From assembly GCF_002006795.1 (NCBI RefSeq), contig NZ_MVDN01000002.1:161003-221265 (forward strand): DNA of 60,263 bases, in the 5' to 3' direction. The position numbers were made by a program, and so were the translations under genes. Shown here one piece after another: positions 8,511 to 16,713 of this stretch; positions within the stretch are counted from its first letter, which is position 1; the number at the start of each line of letters is the position of its first letter. The notes beneath the pieces are model-generated. The model searched no databases. It saw only the letters and a list, made by a program, of their open reading frames with translations, and was not told the DNA's origin. This stretch comes from Wohlfahrtiimonas populi. Lineage in GTDB: Bacteria; Pseudomonadota; Gammaproteobacteria; Cardiobacteriales; Wohlfahrtiimonadaceae.

Positions 8511-9995
8511 CTATCCTTTATGAATGAATGCTGACACAACTTCAGCATCAGAGAAATGATGTTTGGTTTTACCAATGATTTGGTAATCTTCATGCCCTTT
8601 ACCTGCGATCAAAATAATATCGCCTGCTTGAGCTTTCGCCAATGTATTCACAATGGCTTCTTTACGATCTAAAATTCGTTCAATATTCTGCTCTGGATTT
8701 TTGAATCCTGTGAAGATTTCATCTGCAATAAACTTTTCATCTTCTGTTCTTGGATTATCATTCGTGACAATCACATGATCTGCATATTCTTCTGCGATCT
8801 CCGCCATTAATGGACGTTTACCACGATCACGGTCACCACCGCAACCAAAAATACAGTATAAATCACCATTGGAAATATGTTTTTTCAATGCTTTCAATGC
8901 TTGTAGTAAAGCATTTGGCTTATGAGCATAATCGATCACAGCGACTGCACCATTCGGTAACTGTAACGCTTCCATTCGACCTTTCACCAATGTGATTTCA
9001 GGCAAAATTCTGCTGATTTTATCCATTGGCAAGCCCATCGCCAATAAATTCCCAACCATTGCCACCAGGTTATAAGCATTGAAATGACCAAATAATGGGC
9101 TTTCAATTGCATAACTTTGACCATGATAAGTTACAACAAAACGCAAACCTTGTGCATGTAGATCAATGTCGCTGATTTTCAAATAGTTTACGTGATCACA
9201 TTCTCCTTCACCGAATGGAAACAATGGGCGATCATTTTTAGCAGACAGATAATCAAACAGATCTTTACCCACAGCATCTGAAATATTGAGTACAGAAGCT
9301 TTCGATGCATATTCTTTAAATAAACGTTCTTTCGCTTCACGATAAGCCTCTACCGTATTGTGATAATCCAAATGATCACGCGCTAAATTCAAAAAAGTTG
9401 AAACTTCGAACGACAAGCCATTCACACGTTTTTGATCCAATGCATGTGAAGTGACTTCTAATACAATATCAATCTCGTTATGTGCAGGATAAGCTTTCAC
9501 AATTTGGTCAATCGAGCGATACAGCGCTAAAAAATCAGGCGTTGTGTGTGTATTTTCTTTTAAATCATGCAATGGGCCAATACCATTAGTACCAATCATG
9601 CCCACATGACGACCAAACTTCTGTAATGCTTGTGCGGTAAACATTGCCACAGATGTTTTGCCTTCTGTGCCTGTAATGCCGATCAATGTTGCCATTTTCA
9701 ATGATTCACGATAGAAAATGGGTGCAGTTACATGCATTAACTCTAATGCATTGGAAATTTTAAATGTAGGAATATCTGTTGGAATATTATCGTAATTGCC
9801 CTCATAGAAAATAACAGCAACACCTTTTTCTCTCAATGCATCTATATAATCCAAGCCGTGATTATGTTCGCCTTGTAAAGCAAAAAACAGATCACCTTTT
9901 TCTGCATAACGACTATCCGATGATAATCCTTTGATCACAATATCCTGTAATGCTTTGGCTAAATCTAAATTTGAAAATAACTGAGAGAGTTTCAT
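8511..9995 (-). CDS. murE: UDP-MurNAc-L-Ala-D-Glu:meso-diaminopimelate ligase
   Basis: MurE adds the third stem-peptide residue. The 494-residue protein has SSDSRYAEKGDLFFAL in the first domain, the P-loop GITGTEGKTS at 106-115, the TSHALDQKRV segment and the DNPR motif at 413-416. That motif selects meso-diaminopimelate rather than lysine, so the cell has Gram-negative-type peptidoglycan. The gene sits between ftsI (23-base gap) and murF, in the canonical order. Confidence 0.97.
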   Translation of the reverse strand: MKLSQLFSNLDLAKALQDIVIKGLSSDSRYAEKGDLFFALQGEHNHGLDYIDALREKGVAVIFYEGNYDNIPTDIPTFKISNALELMHVTAPIFYRESLKMATLIGITGTEGKTSVAMFTAQALQKFGRHVGMIGTNGIGPLHDLKENTHTTPDFLALYRSIDQIVKAYPAHNEIDIVLEVTSHALDQKRVNGLSFEVSTFLNLARDHLDYHNTVEAYREAKERLFKEYASKASVLNISDAVGKDLFDYLSAKNDRPLFPFGEGECDHVNYLKISDIDLHAQGLRFVVTYHGQSYAIESPLFGHFNAYNLVAMVGNLLAMGLPMDKISRILPEITLVKGRMEALQLPNGAVAVIDYAHKPNALLQALKALKKHISNGDLYCIFGCGGDRDRGKRPLMAEIAEEYADHVIVTNDNPRTEDEKFIADEIFTGFKNPEQNIERILDRKEAIVNTLAKAQAGDIILIAGKGHEDYQIIGKTKHHFSDAEVVSAFIHKG

Positions 9996-10018
9996 AATAT
10001 TCCTCTATCTAAAGTTCA

Positions 10019-11743
10019 CTAGTTGGAGATCAATTGCAGTTTTGGCAATTCTGTCAATCCATCTGGTTTGATGTTCAAAATACGCAGTGTATCACCCATG
10101 ATCGCAGAGAAAACAGGCCCTGCAACCGCACCACCATAATATTGCCCTTTCGATGGCTCATCAATCATAACAACCACAACATAACGTGGATTCGAAACAG
10201 GACCAAAGCCTGCATAGAAAGCTCTATGTTTTGAGCTACTATAACGGCCATTTTCGATTTTACGCGCTGTTCCTGATTTACCTGCAACGCGATAATTGGC
10301 AACTTTTGCTTTAGTTGTTGGGTTATCTGTGATCACGCGCTCCAACATATGCACCATTGACTCATTCACATGCTTAGAGAAAATACGCTGTGGCTCTTTA
10401 TCAGAAATTTTAGGGGAATTTTTCACAATTTTCAAAGGTTGCAATACACCATCATTGGCAAACACTGAGAACATTTGCGTCAATTGTGCAACATTTACAC
10501 TAATACCATAACCAAATGATTTGGTCGCATGTTCAAATTGATTACGCTGCCATGGCTTCACGCTGCCTAAACGACCGGATTGCTCGCCTTTAATGCCCAA
10601 AGATGTTCGTGTACCAATGCCAAGATTTTGATATAAATTCCATAGAACTTCTGGTGGCATTGATAAAGCAATTTTTGCCACACCAATGTTACTGGATTTC
10701 ACCAATACAGTGATTAAGTTCATGCTATTGGATTTAGATACGTCTTTAATCGCATTGCCATTCACTTTAAATTGATAGCCTGTTTCCACAATGGATTCAG
10801 GTTTCCATTTGCGCGATTCCAGCCCTAAAGCCACAACAAATGGTTTAATCGTAGAACCTGGCTCAAAGGCATCTGAAATTGCACGGTTTTTCATCAATTC
10901 AGGAATACGATGTTGCAAGTTATTTGGGTTGCCTGAAGGCTGGCTCACTAACGCTAAAACTTCACCTGTCCAAGCATCCACAACCATCACTGCACCACTT
11001 TTGGCATTGTGCTCGATAATGGCACTTTTCAATGCTTGATAAGCTGCCAATTGAACGCGACGATCAATGGTTAACACCAAATCATTCCCTGCTACAGCTG
11101 GCTCAACGATACGCAACTGATCAATTACACGATTTTTCGTATCACGAATGACTTGCTTGCGCCCCATTTTACCCTTGAGATGCTCATCAAAAGTTAATTC
11201 TATGCCCTCGATCCCAACATCTTCAGAGTTCGTAAAGCCTAACAATTGTGCTGTCATTTCTGCATCAGGATAGAAACGTTTATATTCCGTTTCAATGAAA
11301 ACACCTGGCAAATTGAGTTTAGCTAATTCATTGGTTTCATGCGGTGGCATTTGGCGCTTTAACCATACAAAACGTGATTGTTCACGTTTTCTGATGAGCT
11401 CATTTAAATGACCTTCATCCATGTTCAATGCTTTGGCTAATGCTGAAAAATATTCGGTATAATCTAATAGAATATAAGGATCTGCCCAAACAGAATAAAC
11501 TTCTGTGGAAACGGCCAATGATTCTTCATTGCGATCCATAATGATACCGCGCACTGCTGGCATTTCTACAGTACGAATGACACGGTTATTACCTTGTGTT
11601 TGTAAAAACTTCTGTTCAACGATCTGTAAACCAAATGCACTGACTAAAAGTAGCAATCCCAAAACGTAAAAAATACCCAACACGATAACGCGTCGAGTAT
11701 TTTTGACAGATGACTGTACTTTCTCGGGTTTAGTTTTAGCCAT
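10019..11743 (-). CDS. ftsI: Septal peptidoglycan transpeptidase PBP3
   Basis: FtsI is the class B penicillin-binding protein that cross-links septal wall. The 574-residue protein has a short cytoplasmic N-terminus, one membrane segment (about 20-40), the pedestal domain with AVRGIIMDRN, and a transpeptidase domain with all three active-site motifs: STIK with Ser297 and Lys300, SSN at 350-352, and KSGT at 489-492. It starts five bases after ftsL ends, matching the usual ftsL-ftsI arrangement. Beta-lactams acylate Ser297 in this family. Confidence 0.97.
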   Translation of the reverse strand: MAKTKPEKVQSSVKNTRRVIVLGIFYVLGLLLLVSAFGLQIVEQKFLQTQGNNRVIRTVEMPAVRGIIMDRNEESLAVSTEVYSVWADPYILLDYTEYFSALAKALNMDEGHLNELIRKREQSRFVWLKRQMPPHETNELAKLNLPGVFIETEYKRFYPDAEMTAQLLGFTNSEDVGIEGIELTFDEHLKGKMGRKQVIRDTKNRVIDQLRIVEPAVAGNDLVLTIDRRVQLAAYQALKSAIIEHNAKSGAVMVVDAWTGEVLALVSQPSGNPNNLQHRIPELMKNRAISDAFEPGSTIKPFVVALGLESRKWKPESIVETGYQFKVNGNAIKDVSKSNSMNLITVLVKSSNIGVAKIALSMPPEVLWNLYQNLGIGTRTSLGIKGEQSGRLGSVKPWQRNQFEHATKSFGYGISVNVAQLTQMFSVFANDGVLQPLKIVKNSPKISDKEPQRIFSKHVNESMVHMLERVITDNPTTKAKVANYRVAGKSGTARKIENGRYSSSKHRAFYAGFGPVSNPRYVVVVMIDEPSKGQYYGGAVAGPVFSAIMGDTLRILNIKPDGLTELPKLQLISN

Positions 11744-11748
11744 AACAA

Positions 11749-12069
11749 TTATTGAACATAACGCTCATTATCGTTACTTGTACTAACTAAAGCAGAGTTA
11801 CCTTGTTCAACTACGTAAACGATGCTGTCTTGCTTTGGCAAAACCATTCCCATACGCTCACGAATGTTGTGATCTAGTAAGACAGATGTAATCAACATAC
11901 TTTCTTCTAATTTAAGTTTATTCCACTCAGCATTTAACTCATTTTGATGACTCAATGCTTTCTCGTATTGGTTCGCTAAATGACGCTGTTCTTGAGTTGT
12001 TTTAATTTTAAACATCCCAATACCTGTTGCAATCATTCCCAATGTTATAATCATTATAGTTGTTTTCAC
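11749..12069 (-). CDS. ftsL: Cell division protein FtsL
   Basis: This is a 106-residue bitopic protein: a short N-terminus running into a hydrophobic segment (about residues 3-21), then a periplasmic helical stretch with heptad-like leucines and the closing RERMGMVLP motif typical of FtsL. It forms the FtsQLB complex that licenses septal synthesis. Its start overlaps the rsmH stop by four bases (ATGA type), and ftsI follows five bases on. Sequence conservation in this family is low, so position is the strongest evidence. Confidence 0.93.
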   Translation of the reverse strand: MKTTIMIITLGMIATGIGMFKIKTTQEQRHLANQYEKALSHQNELNAEWNKLKLEESMLITSVLLDHNIRERMGMVLPKQDSIVYVVEQGNSALVSTSNDNERYVQ

Positions 12070-12992
12070 GGTAATTTCTCCGCAATTCTCATTATTGCAC
12101 TTCTTGCTCTTGGATTATTAAGTGATTCTTCGTCACTCGCTTTAACTGGTTTACTTATTAATTTTAATGTTGGTGCTTCTACAAACTGCGCCACAGGTAA
12201 ATCTGGCATCAAATCTTTAGGCTTCGCGTAGTTGTTCATGAAGTTTTTCACGATGCGATCTTCCAATGAATGGAAACTGATCACAACTAAACGACCACCT
12301 GGCTTTAAGATTGAATAAGCTGCTTCAAGCGTTTTAGATAATTCTGTCAGCTCTTCATTCACAGCGATTCTAATTGCCTGAAACACACGTGTTGCAGGAT
12401 GCTTATGTTTATCTTTAAAGGGTACAGCTTCTGCAATAATTGCCGCCAACTGATGAGTGGTAGTAATTGGAGCAATTTCCCTGCTTTTTATGATCTGATT
12501 CGCAATTCTGCCTGGAAATTTTTCCTCGCCAAATTCACGAAACACGCTTGCCATTGTTTCAAAGCTACTTTCCGCCACCCAATCTGCCGCGCTCATACCT
12601 GCTTCTGGGTTCATACGCATATCTAAAGGGCCATCTTTCATAAAGCTGAACCCACGATCTGCATCATCCAATTGTGGTGATGAAACACCGATGTCTAGCA
12701 ATACGCCATCCACTTGCTCCACACCTGCCTTGGCAACAGCATCTCTAATTTCACTCATGCAACCTGCGTAAAAAGTGAAATTAGGTTGATTTGCGAATCG
12801 TTCTTCGGCACACTGCTTCGCCGTTGGATCTCTATCAATGCTGATCAAGCGTCCTGTTTCTAATCTTTTTAAGATTTGAGAAGAATGACCACCACGGCCA
12901 AATGTCCCATCAACATAGATACCTGTTGATTGAATATTTAGTGCGTCAATCGCCTCGTTTAAAAGGACAGAAATGTGTTGGAAATCTGACAT
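12066..12992 (-). CDS. rsmH: 16S rRNA m4C1402 methyltransferase
   Basis: RsmH (MraW) methylates N4 of C1402 in the ribosomal P site using S-adenosylmethionine. I place the start at 12992 (MSDFQHISVLLNEA), the family-typical beginning; an upstream in-frame start at 13040 would put coding sequence inside the operator repeats. The 308-residue protein has YVDGTFGRGGHS (SAM loop), GVLLDIGVSSPQLD, RGFSFMKDGPLDMRM and VISFHSLEDRIVK. It is the first gene of the leftward division cluster, and no mraZ precedes it. Confidence 0.96.
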   Translation of the reverse strand: MSDFQHISVLLNEAIDALNIQSTGIYVDGTFGRGGHSSQILKRLETGRLISIDRDPTAKQCAEERFANQPNFTFYAGCMSEIRDAVAKAGVEQVDGVLLDIGVSSPQLDDADRGFSFMKDGPLDMRMNPEAGMSAADWVAESSFETMASVFREFGEEKFPGRIANQIIKSREIAPITTTHQLAAIIAEAVPFKDKHKHPATRVFQAIRIAVNEELTELSKTLEAAYSILKPGGRLVVISFHSLEDRIVKNFMNNYAKPKDLMPDLPVAQFVEAPTLKLISKPVKASDEESLNNPRARSAIMRIAEKLP

Positions 12993-13036
12993 GGCAATAT
13001 AAAAATCCAAATATAGTATTCGTGATGTACTTTTTA

Positions 13037-13062
13037 CCACTTTCCCCCACTTTTTTCCACTT
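13037..13062 (-). promoter_or_regulatory. MraZ-type operator: three AAGTGG repeats at 10-bp period
   Basis: On the plus strand CCACTT begins at 13037, 13047 and 13057, exactly ten bases apart; on the minus strand this gives three AAGTGG repeats. MraZ is known to bind three TGGG-type repeats with five-base spacers (a 10-base period) in the mra promoter, and the middle repeat here is a full TGGGG. The block lies 45-70 bases upstream of the rsmH start. A TACTAT sequence (13009-13014 by the minus strand) could be the -10 element. Confidence 0.65.
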
Positions 13063-13114
13063 TTATTTAAAAACAGCTCAATTATTATTATTTTTATGCT
13101 ATGAAAAATAAAAT

Positions 13115-13144
13115 AACCCTATGATTTTTGAAAATCACAGGGTT
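13115..13144 (-). terminator. Hairpin, possible terminator
   Basis: The stem arms AACCCT and AGGGTT flank an inner GATTTT/AAAATC stem, with a U-rich stretch following on the minus strand. It stands between the two other terminators and the rsmH promoter region. It may serve as an insulator or as part of an untranslated leader. Confidence 0.45.
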
Positions 13145-13199
13145 AAAAATAACATCAAACCATTGATATTATTGAAATTTATTCAAGCCAGCATAATCG

Positions 13200-13216
13200 G
13201 TGGGAAAATTTCCCAC
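13200..13216. repeat. 17-bp palindrome GTGGGAAAATTTCCCAC
   Basis: This is a perfect inverted repeat about a single central base, in the gene-free stretch 13041-13417 upstream of rsmH. Each arm carries a GTGGGA, the same core as MraZ repeats but in opposite orientations. I cannot name the protein that might bind it. Confidence 0.4.
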
Positions 13217-13242
13217 AAAACCCCAAATTTTTCTTCACATGC

Positions 13243-13251
13243 TTATCCACA
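13243..13251 (+). promoter_or_regulatory. Single perfect DnaA box
   Basis: TTATCCACA matches the high-affinity DnaA box exactly. It is a lone copy in the gene-free region upstream of the division cluster, with one weaker relative (TTTCCCACA) 30 bases before. It is not enough for an origin, but might be a regulatory or titration site. Confidence 0.45.
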
Positions 13252-13270
13252 GAAATTGTAGACAATAAAA

Positions 13271-13289
13271 AAGGGAGCTAAGCTCCCTT
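13271..13289 (-). terminator. Strong bidirectional terminator hairpin
   Basis: The stem AAGGGAGC/GCTCCCTT has a TAA triloop, extended by A and T runs on both sides. On the minus strand it ends in TTTTTTATT. It separates the DUF4377 gene from the division cluster. Confidence 0.75.
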
Positions 13290-13348
13290 TTGAATCTAAA
13301 ATTTAATCACTATTAGTTAAACCAATTTAAGAATAACAACAAAATTAA

Positions 13349-13371
13349 AATCTCGCCTGTAGGGCGAGATT
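13349..13371 (-). terminator. Terminator of the DUF4377 gene
   Basis: The stem AATCTCGCC/GGCGAGATT is followed by a U-rich tail on the minus strand, 47 bases after the DUF4377 stop. The same stem sequence recurs in the terminator at 51936-51963. Confidence 0.75.
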
Positions 13372-13417
13372 ATTAGAAAAATAGTTTTAAACCTATTCTG
13401 CTATATTTTATAGTGAT

Positions 13418-13783
13418 TTATTTTGGTTGAACTGGTTGGCTTACACTTGGCATCACAGCAACTGTTTCAACTAATTCATAACGAATATTTGGCGCATCCG
13501 CTGGAGGATTATCAATCTTCGTTGTTTTAACTTTCAACAATGTAGATTCACCTTCTGTGAATTCAAATCCTTGAATGTTAGCAAAGAAGTTTTCCCACTC
13601 TGGTTGATCAAATGAACTTTTCACCTGTAAACATTCCATTGGACCAACGCCCATGCATTCTGCTGTTTGACCTTTCACAATCAAAAAGACTTCGTCATCA
13701 CCCAAAACACTCACTGGTTGTGCTTGGCTCATGCTCAATGTTAATCCTAAACCTAAAATTGTCGCAATTACTGTTGATTTCAT
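13418..13783 (-). CDS. Secreted DUF4377 protein
   Basis: The 121-residue product has a clear signal peptide (cut near SQA-QPV, about residue 21). It is followed by a DUF4377 domain: LIVKGQTAECMGVGPMECLQVK with two cysteines, WENFFANIQGFEFTEGE, and LLKVKTTKIDNPPADAP. DUF4377 is a small periplasmic or lipoprotein domain, often fused to META/HslJ domains, of unknown function. It is monocistronic, with a terminator just downstream and an AGGAATGG-like ribosome site ahead. Confidence 0.82.
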   Translation of the reverse strand: MKSTVIATILGLGLTLSMSQAQPVSVLGDDEVFLIVKGQTAECMGVGPMECLQVKSSFDQPEWENFFANIQGFEFTEGESTLLKVKTTKIDNPPADAPNIRYELVETVAVMPSVSQPVQPK

Positions 13784-13819
13784 ATAACCATTCCTCTTCG
13801 TTGTTTAGATAATGATATT

Positions 13820-14155
13820 TTACTCTTTTTCTGCTGCTTCAATTTCTTTGCCTAAAAAATATGAAATAGTCGTACGAATCACCACAATACCCGCTAAAAC
13901 TAAAATATCATCCAATGTTGGATTCATAATCGTTTCGATGATATCTGAAGCAATCAGTACTTCTAAGCTTAATAATATATAGGAACCCAAGTAAATCTTA
14001 ATTTTATTATTTTTATGCGCTATATCCAGTTGACTATTGCCTTTGCATTCATTGAGCGCAAAGCCAAACAATGCTTTGATCGCGCCCACCAATAGAATCA
14101 ATACCGAAAATATATTTAATATTAAAACAATGTAATGCGTTGCTTCTGCCAACAT
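13820..14155 (-). CDS. DUF1622 inner-membrane protein
   Basis: The 111-residue protein has three membrane segments (about 7-28, 52-72 and 80-100), with the DUF1622 pattern GSYILLSLEVLIASDIIETI and TLDDILVLAGIVVIRT. The family is widespread in bacteria and has no known function. It lies 34 bases downstream of yddG and 36 bases upstream of the DUF4377 gene on the same strand; co-transcription with yddG is possible. Confidence 0.85.
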   Translation of the reverse strand: MLAEATHYIVLILNIFSVLILLVGAIKALFGFALNECKGNSQLDIAHKNNKIKIYLGSYILLSLEVLIASDIIETIMNPTLDDILVLAGIVVIRTTISYFLGKEIEAAEKE

Positions 14156-14189
14156 TTTTGATCCTTTATATATATAAATTTAATCCCAT

Positions 14190-15071
14190 TTATCTTTTGC
14201 GTGTAGCAATGAAACAACATAATGAGCCAATACAGATCATAATCACGCCCTGCCAAAACCCTAAAGATAATGTGGCATTTAACACCATTGCTGCAAAAAA
14301 TGCAGAAAATATCGGAATAAAATATGATGCTGTTGCCAATACCATGACATTGCCATGCAAAATCCCAACATTCCATGCTGCATAACCAAAGCCCAAAGCA
14401 GAAGCGGCTAACAATAAATAGAGTGTAGATTTCCAAGTAAAGTTGAATTCATTCACGCCCACAAAGGCATATTGAATCCACAATGTTATGGCAACCAAGA
14501 TAAAGAACAGTGTGATACCATTTTTACCTTCAGCATATTTAGCTGTCACAACACAATAAGCAGACCAAATAATCGCCCCGACAAATGCCAAAATATAACT
14601 CATTGGGTTTTCTTGAATATTGGCAAACATCAAATAGAAGTTCAATCCACTTTCATCGCCCAAAACCCATGTAATACCAACCATTGAGATGATAAATCCT
14701 GGAATCACCAACCAAGTGGTTTTCTGCTGATTAAATAGAATACTCGCGATGATTGTTAATGTTGGCCAAAGATAATTGATCATTCCAACTTCTATTGCTT
14801 GCCGACCGTTATTTGCATAACCAATGGACAATGCTAAACAGATTTCATAGGCGACAAATAGAATAGCACCAATGATGAGATATTTTTTAGGAAAGTGGCG
14901 AATTATGGGAAAACCCACTGAAAATAGCAAAAAGACAGAGGCAACTGTATACATTAAAGCAGCACCGCCCACTGTGCCGAAATTTTTACTCACAACACGA
15001 ATCAAAGCCACAATAAAGCTCCACAGTACAATGGCAATTAATCCTATGAATGTTGCTTTGGTTTTGGTCAT
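14190..15071 (-). CDS. yddG: Aromatic amino acid exporter of the DMT superfamily
   Basis: The protein has 293 residues, about ten membrane helices and two EamA repeats. It matches the YddG subfamily: TKATFIGLIAIVLWS at the N-terminus, VGGAALMYTVASVFLLF, YEICLALSIGYANNGRQAIEVG and NYLWPTLTI. YddG exports aromatic amino acids and some toxic analogues across the inner membrane. No SD of note was seen; an imperfect Fur-like element sits 10 bases upstream. Confidence 0.88.
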   Translation of the reverse strand: MTKTKATFIGLIAIVLWSFIVALIRVVSKNFGTVGGAALMYTVASVFLLFSVGFPIIRHFPKKYLIIGAILFVAYEICLALSIGYANNGRQAIEVGMINYLWPTLTIIASILFNQQKTTWLVIPGFIISMVGITWVLGDESGLNFYLMFANIQENPMSYILAFVGAIIWSAYCVVTAKYAEGKNGITLFFILVAITLWIQYAFVGVNEFNFTWKSTLYLLLAASALGFGYAAWNVGILHGNVMVLATASYFIPIFSAFFAAMVLNATLSLGFWQGVIMICIGSLCCFIATRKR

Positions 15072-15351
15072 GGTTTAGCTCAGAATGATAATCGTTAACT
15101 GATCGAATCTATCATGATCGTGATTTATTCCCAAGTTTTGGTCTAAGTTTTCAGCATAGCTTATAATCATACATCTATAAATTTTTCATAATATTTCCTT
15201 ATATTTAAAAATTATTAGGTTGGATGTCTCCAAGGCAGCTAGCAAATTTATATTATGAGCATCAAGCTGCATAATGAAAATCTCCCAAGTAAAAATATCT
15301 AGATTTGACAGCATAGGTGATAGGTGATCCTGAATAATGTTGGTAAAAATG
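15072..15351. other. Gene-free AT-rich stretch upstream of yddG
   Basis: I see no convincing coding sequence on either strand. The right-hand 60 bases presumably hold the yddG promoter. At 15081-15099 an imperfect Fur-box-like sequence (about 14 of 19 bases, by my own alignment) includes GATAATCGTTAAC. The left boundary of the toxin/immunity island probably falls here. Confidence 0.5.
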
Positions 15352-15386
15352 AAAAGCTATTCACAAACCACTCATGAATAGCTTTT
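15352..15386 (-). terminator. Terminator at the end of the toxin/immunity island
   Basis: The 12-bp perfect stem AAAAGCTATTCA/TGAATAGCTTTT has an 11-base loop, about 70 bases after the stop of the last immunity gene. T-rich on both sides, it can act in both directions. Confidence 0.7.
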
Positions 15387-15454
15387 GATTTTAATATTTT
15401 TTCTTAATTTTTAGATAAGATTACTAAATAATATAGTATCCAATTTCTTCGTTA

Positions 15455-15901
15455 TTACTCATACAGTTCTTCTTCAATTTCAATTTCTTTCGGTATTTGT
15501 TCATAAAAAAACAGATCATCTCCTAAAACTAATATATTTATAGATTTATTGTTAATAAAAGAAAGATGAATCCCCATATTTACTCTTCCTCTTTTAGAAT
15601 AAATAAAATTACAATCATCCAAAGGAATATTTATAAATTTGCAAAAAAAACTATCATTCGATAAGTTCTCTATAATAAGCTTTCCAGAATCCCCCATATC
15701 AATAGCATTTAATTCGGTATCTTTAATTTGTATACTTTCGCCATCTGAAGCACAAGTTACTATTATTTTTTCATTATTATCAAATACCATTTGGAGCGCT
15801 TGTATATTATCTCGAACGTCGTTATAAAAATAAACTAACCCATAAATTTTTACAATTCTATGACTGATCATTTTTTTAAAATACAATATATTGCTAAACA
15901 T
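15455..15901 (-). CDS. Putative immunity protein, pair D
   Basis: The 148-residue acidic cytoplasmic protein belongs to no family I can name. It starts three bases after the stop of the upstream toxin fragment (15905-16594), the spacing expected for a CDI toxin-immunity pair. Its A+T richness matches the island rather than the core genome. It ends in an acidic tail (KEIEIEEELYE). The function is inferred from position only. Confidence 0.6.
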   Translation of the reverse strand: MFSNILYFKKMISHRIVKIYGLVYFYNDVRDNIQALQMVFDNNEKIIVTCASDGESIQIKDTELNAIDMGDSGKLIIENLSNDSFFCKFINIPLDDCNFIYSKRGRVNMGIHLSFINNKSINILVLGDDLFFYEQIPKEIEIEEELYE

Positions 15902-15904
15902 ATT

Positions 15905-16594
15905 TTAATTATTTCCTTTTAATGCAGCTTTTACAGAACTATTATTTATACCATTTTCTAGAATGGTAACAACTTCTCCATTTGGTTTAGTCACAACAAC
16001 ATCTTTACCTTTAATCATGAATAATACATTTCCTCTTGTATTATTAGGCCCCTGTCCTTGAAACGTTCCTTTAATAACTCTCTCTGGCTCTTTTCCTATA
16101 TTTTTAATGATATTCATTACTATTTCTCTATCCTTAGCATTCGATGGATCTAATCCAAAATCGGAGACATGCTTACCAAGTTTTTTTCCTAATTGTCCAT
16201 CATTCACTTTGAAAATAATAGGATTGCCATCAATAACCGTCTGAATTACTTTCCTATTATGAGTAGTAATGTACGATCCACCATGACCTGCTGCAGCTTT
16301 ACCTGTTACTGTTACTTCATAAACAGCATCTTTAGCCTTATCTACTACCCTAAATTTTTGACCAACACCTAATGTTAATACACTTAATAATCCCCATAAT
16401 CGATTTGTATCATCACCCGTCAAACTTTTTCCATTAATAAGGATTTCAAAGGCATCACGCTCACCTACAAGTGGAAGCATCGTTACTCCCTCTAGTAATA
16501 ACTTTTCCGCTGTAGATAATTCTCTACCAAACATGGCTACGTTCTTGCGAATATTGCTCTGGAAGTGAGCTAATTTACATTTGAAAGTTCTCAA
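15905..16594 (-). CDS. Orphan CDI/polymorphic toxin C-terminal module, pair D (5'-truncated)
   Basis: The 229 residues resemble the tip of a CdiA/FhaB-type exoprotein. A pre-toxin region (GRELSTAEKLLLEGVTMLPL, SLTGDDTNRLWG) is followed by a putative nuclease-like domain with KHVSDFGLDPSNAKDRE, GTFQGQG and GKDVVVTKPNGEVVT. The frame can start only at a TTG (16594), and the first 17 residues do not look like the family, so this is probably a 5'-truncated remnant. There is no signal or TPS domain, so it cannot be exported alone. An immunity candidate follows at once. Confidence 0.65.
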   Translation of the reverse strand: MRTFKCKLAHFQSNIRKNVAMFGRELSTAEKLLLEGVTMLPLVGERDAFEILINGKSLTGDDTNRLWGLLSVLTLGVGQKFRVVDKAKDAVYEVTVTGKAAAGHGGSYITTHNRKVIQTVIDGNPIIFKVNDGQLGKKLGKHVSDFGLDPSNAKDREIVMNIIKNIGKEPERVIKGTFQGQGPNNTRGNVLFMIKGKDVVVTKPNGEVVTILENGINNSSVKAALKGNN

Positions 16595-16632
16595 ATAAAA
16601 GTGTCTCGTTTAGCTTAACCAGAACATAAAAA

Positions 16633-16664
16633 TACCCCAAAAGTTGCATCCAATTTTTGGGGTA
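16633..16664 (-). terminator. Hairpin after the DUF596 immunity gene
   Basis: The stem TACCCCAAAA/TTTTGGGGTA has a 12-base loop, followed on the minus strand by TTTTTATG. It lies 50 bases past the stop of the DUF596 gene. Sequences of this kind also occur at ends of IS3-family elements, so it could be an IS scar instead. Confidence 0.55.
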
Positions 16665-16713
16665 CTATTTACAGACTATTTATTAATGGCTAGTTCCTTT
16701 GATAAATAATAAG

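Noticed and set aside
13243-13251. Replication origin
   Set aside because: Only one perfect DnaA box, no AT-rich unwinding cluster with further boxes and no dnaA, dnaN or gidA nearby.
14122-14436. 104-codon minus-strand frame inside yddG
   Set aside because: It overlaps YddG in another frame and shows no family pattern.
15081-15099. Fur box upstream of yddG
   Set aside because: About 14 of 19 matches by eye, and no reason for iron control of an amino acid exporter; mentioned only in the gene-free stretch entry.
16633-16664. End of an IS3-family element
   Set aside because: The CCCCAAAA/TTTTGGGG motif resembles such ends, but no transposase remnant or second end is near; a terminator explains it better.
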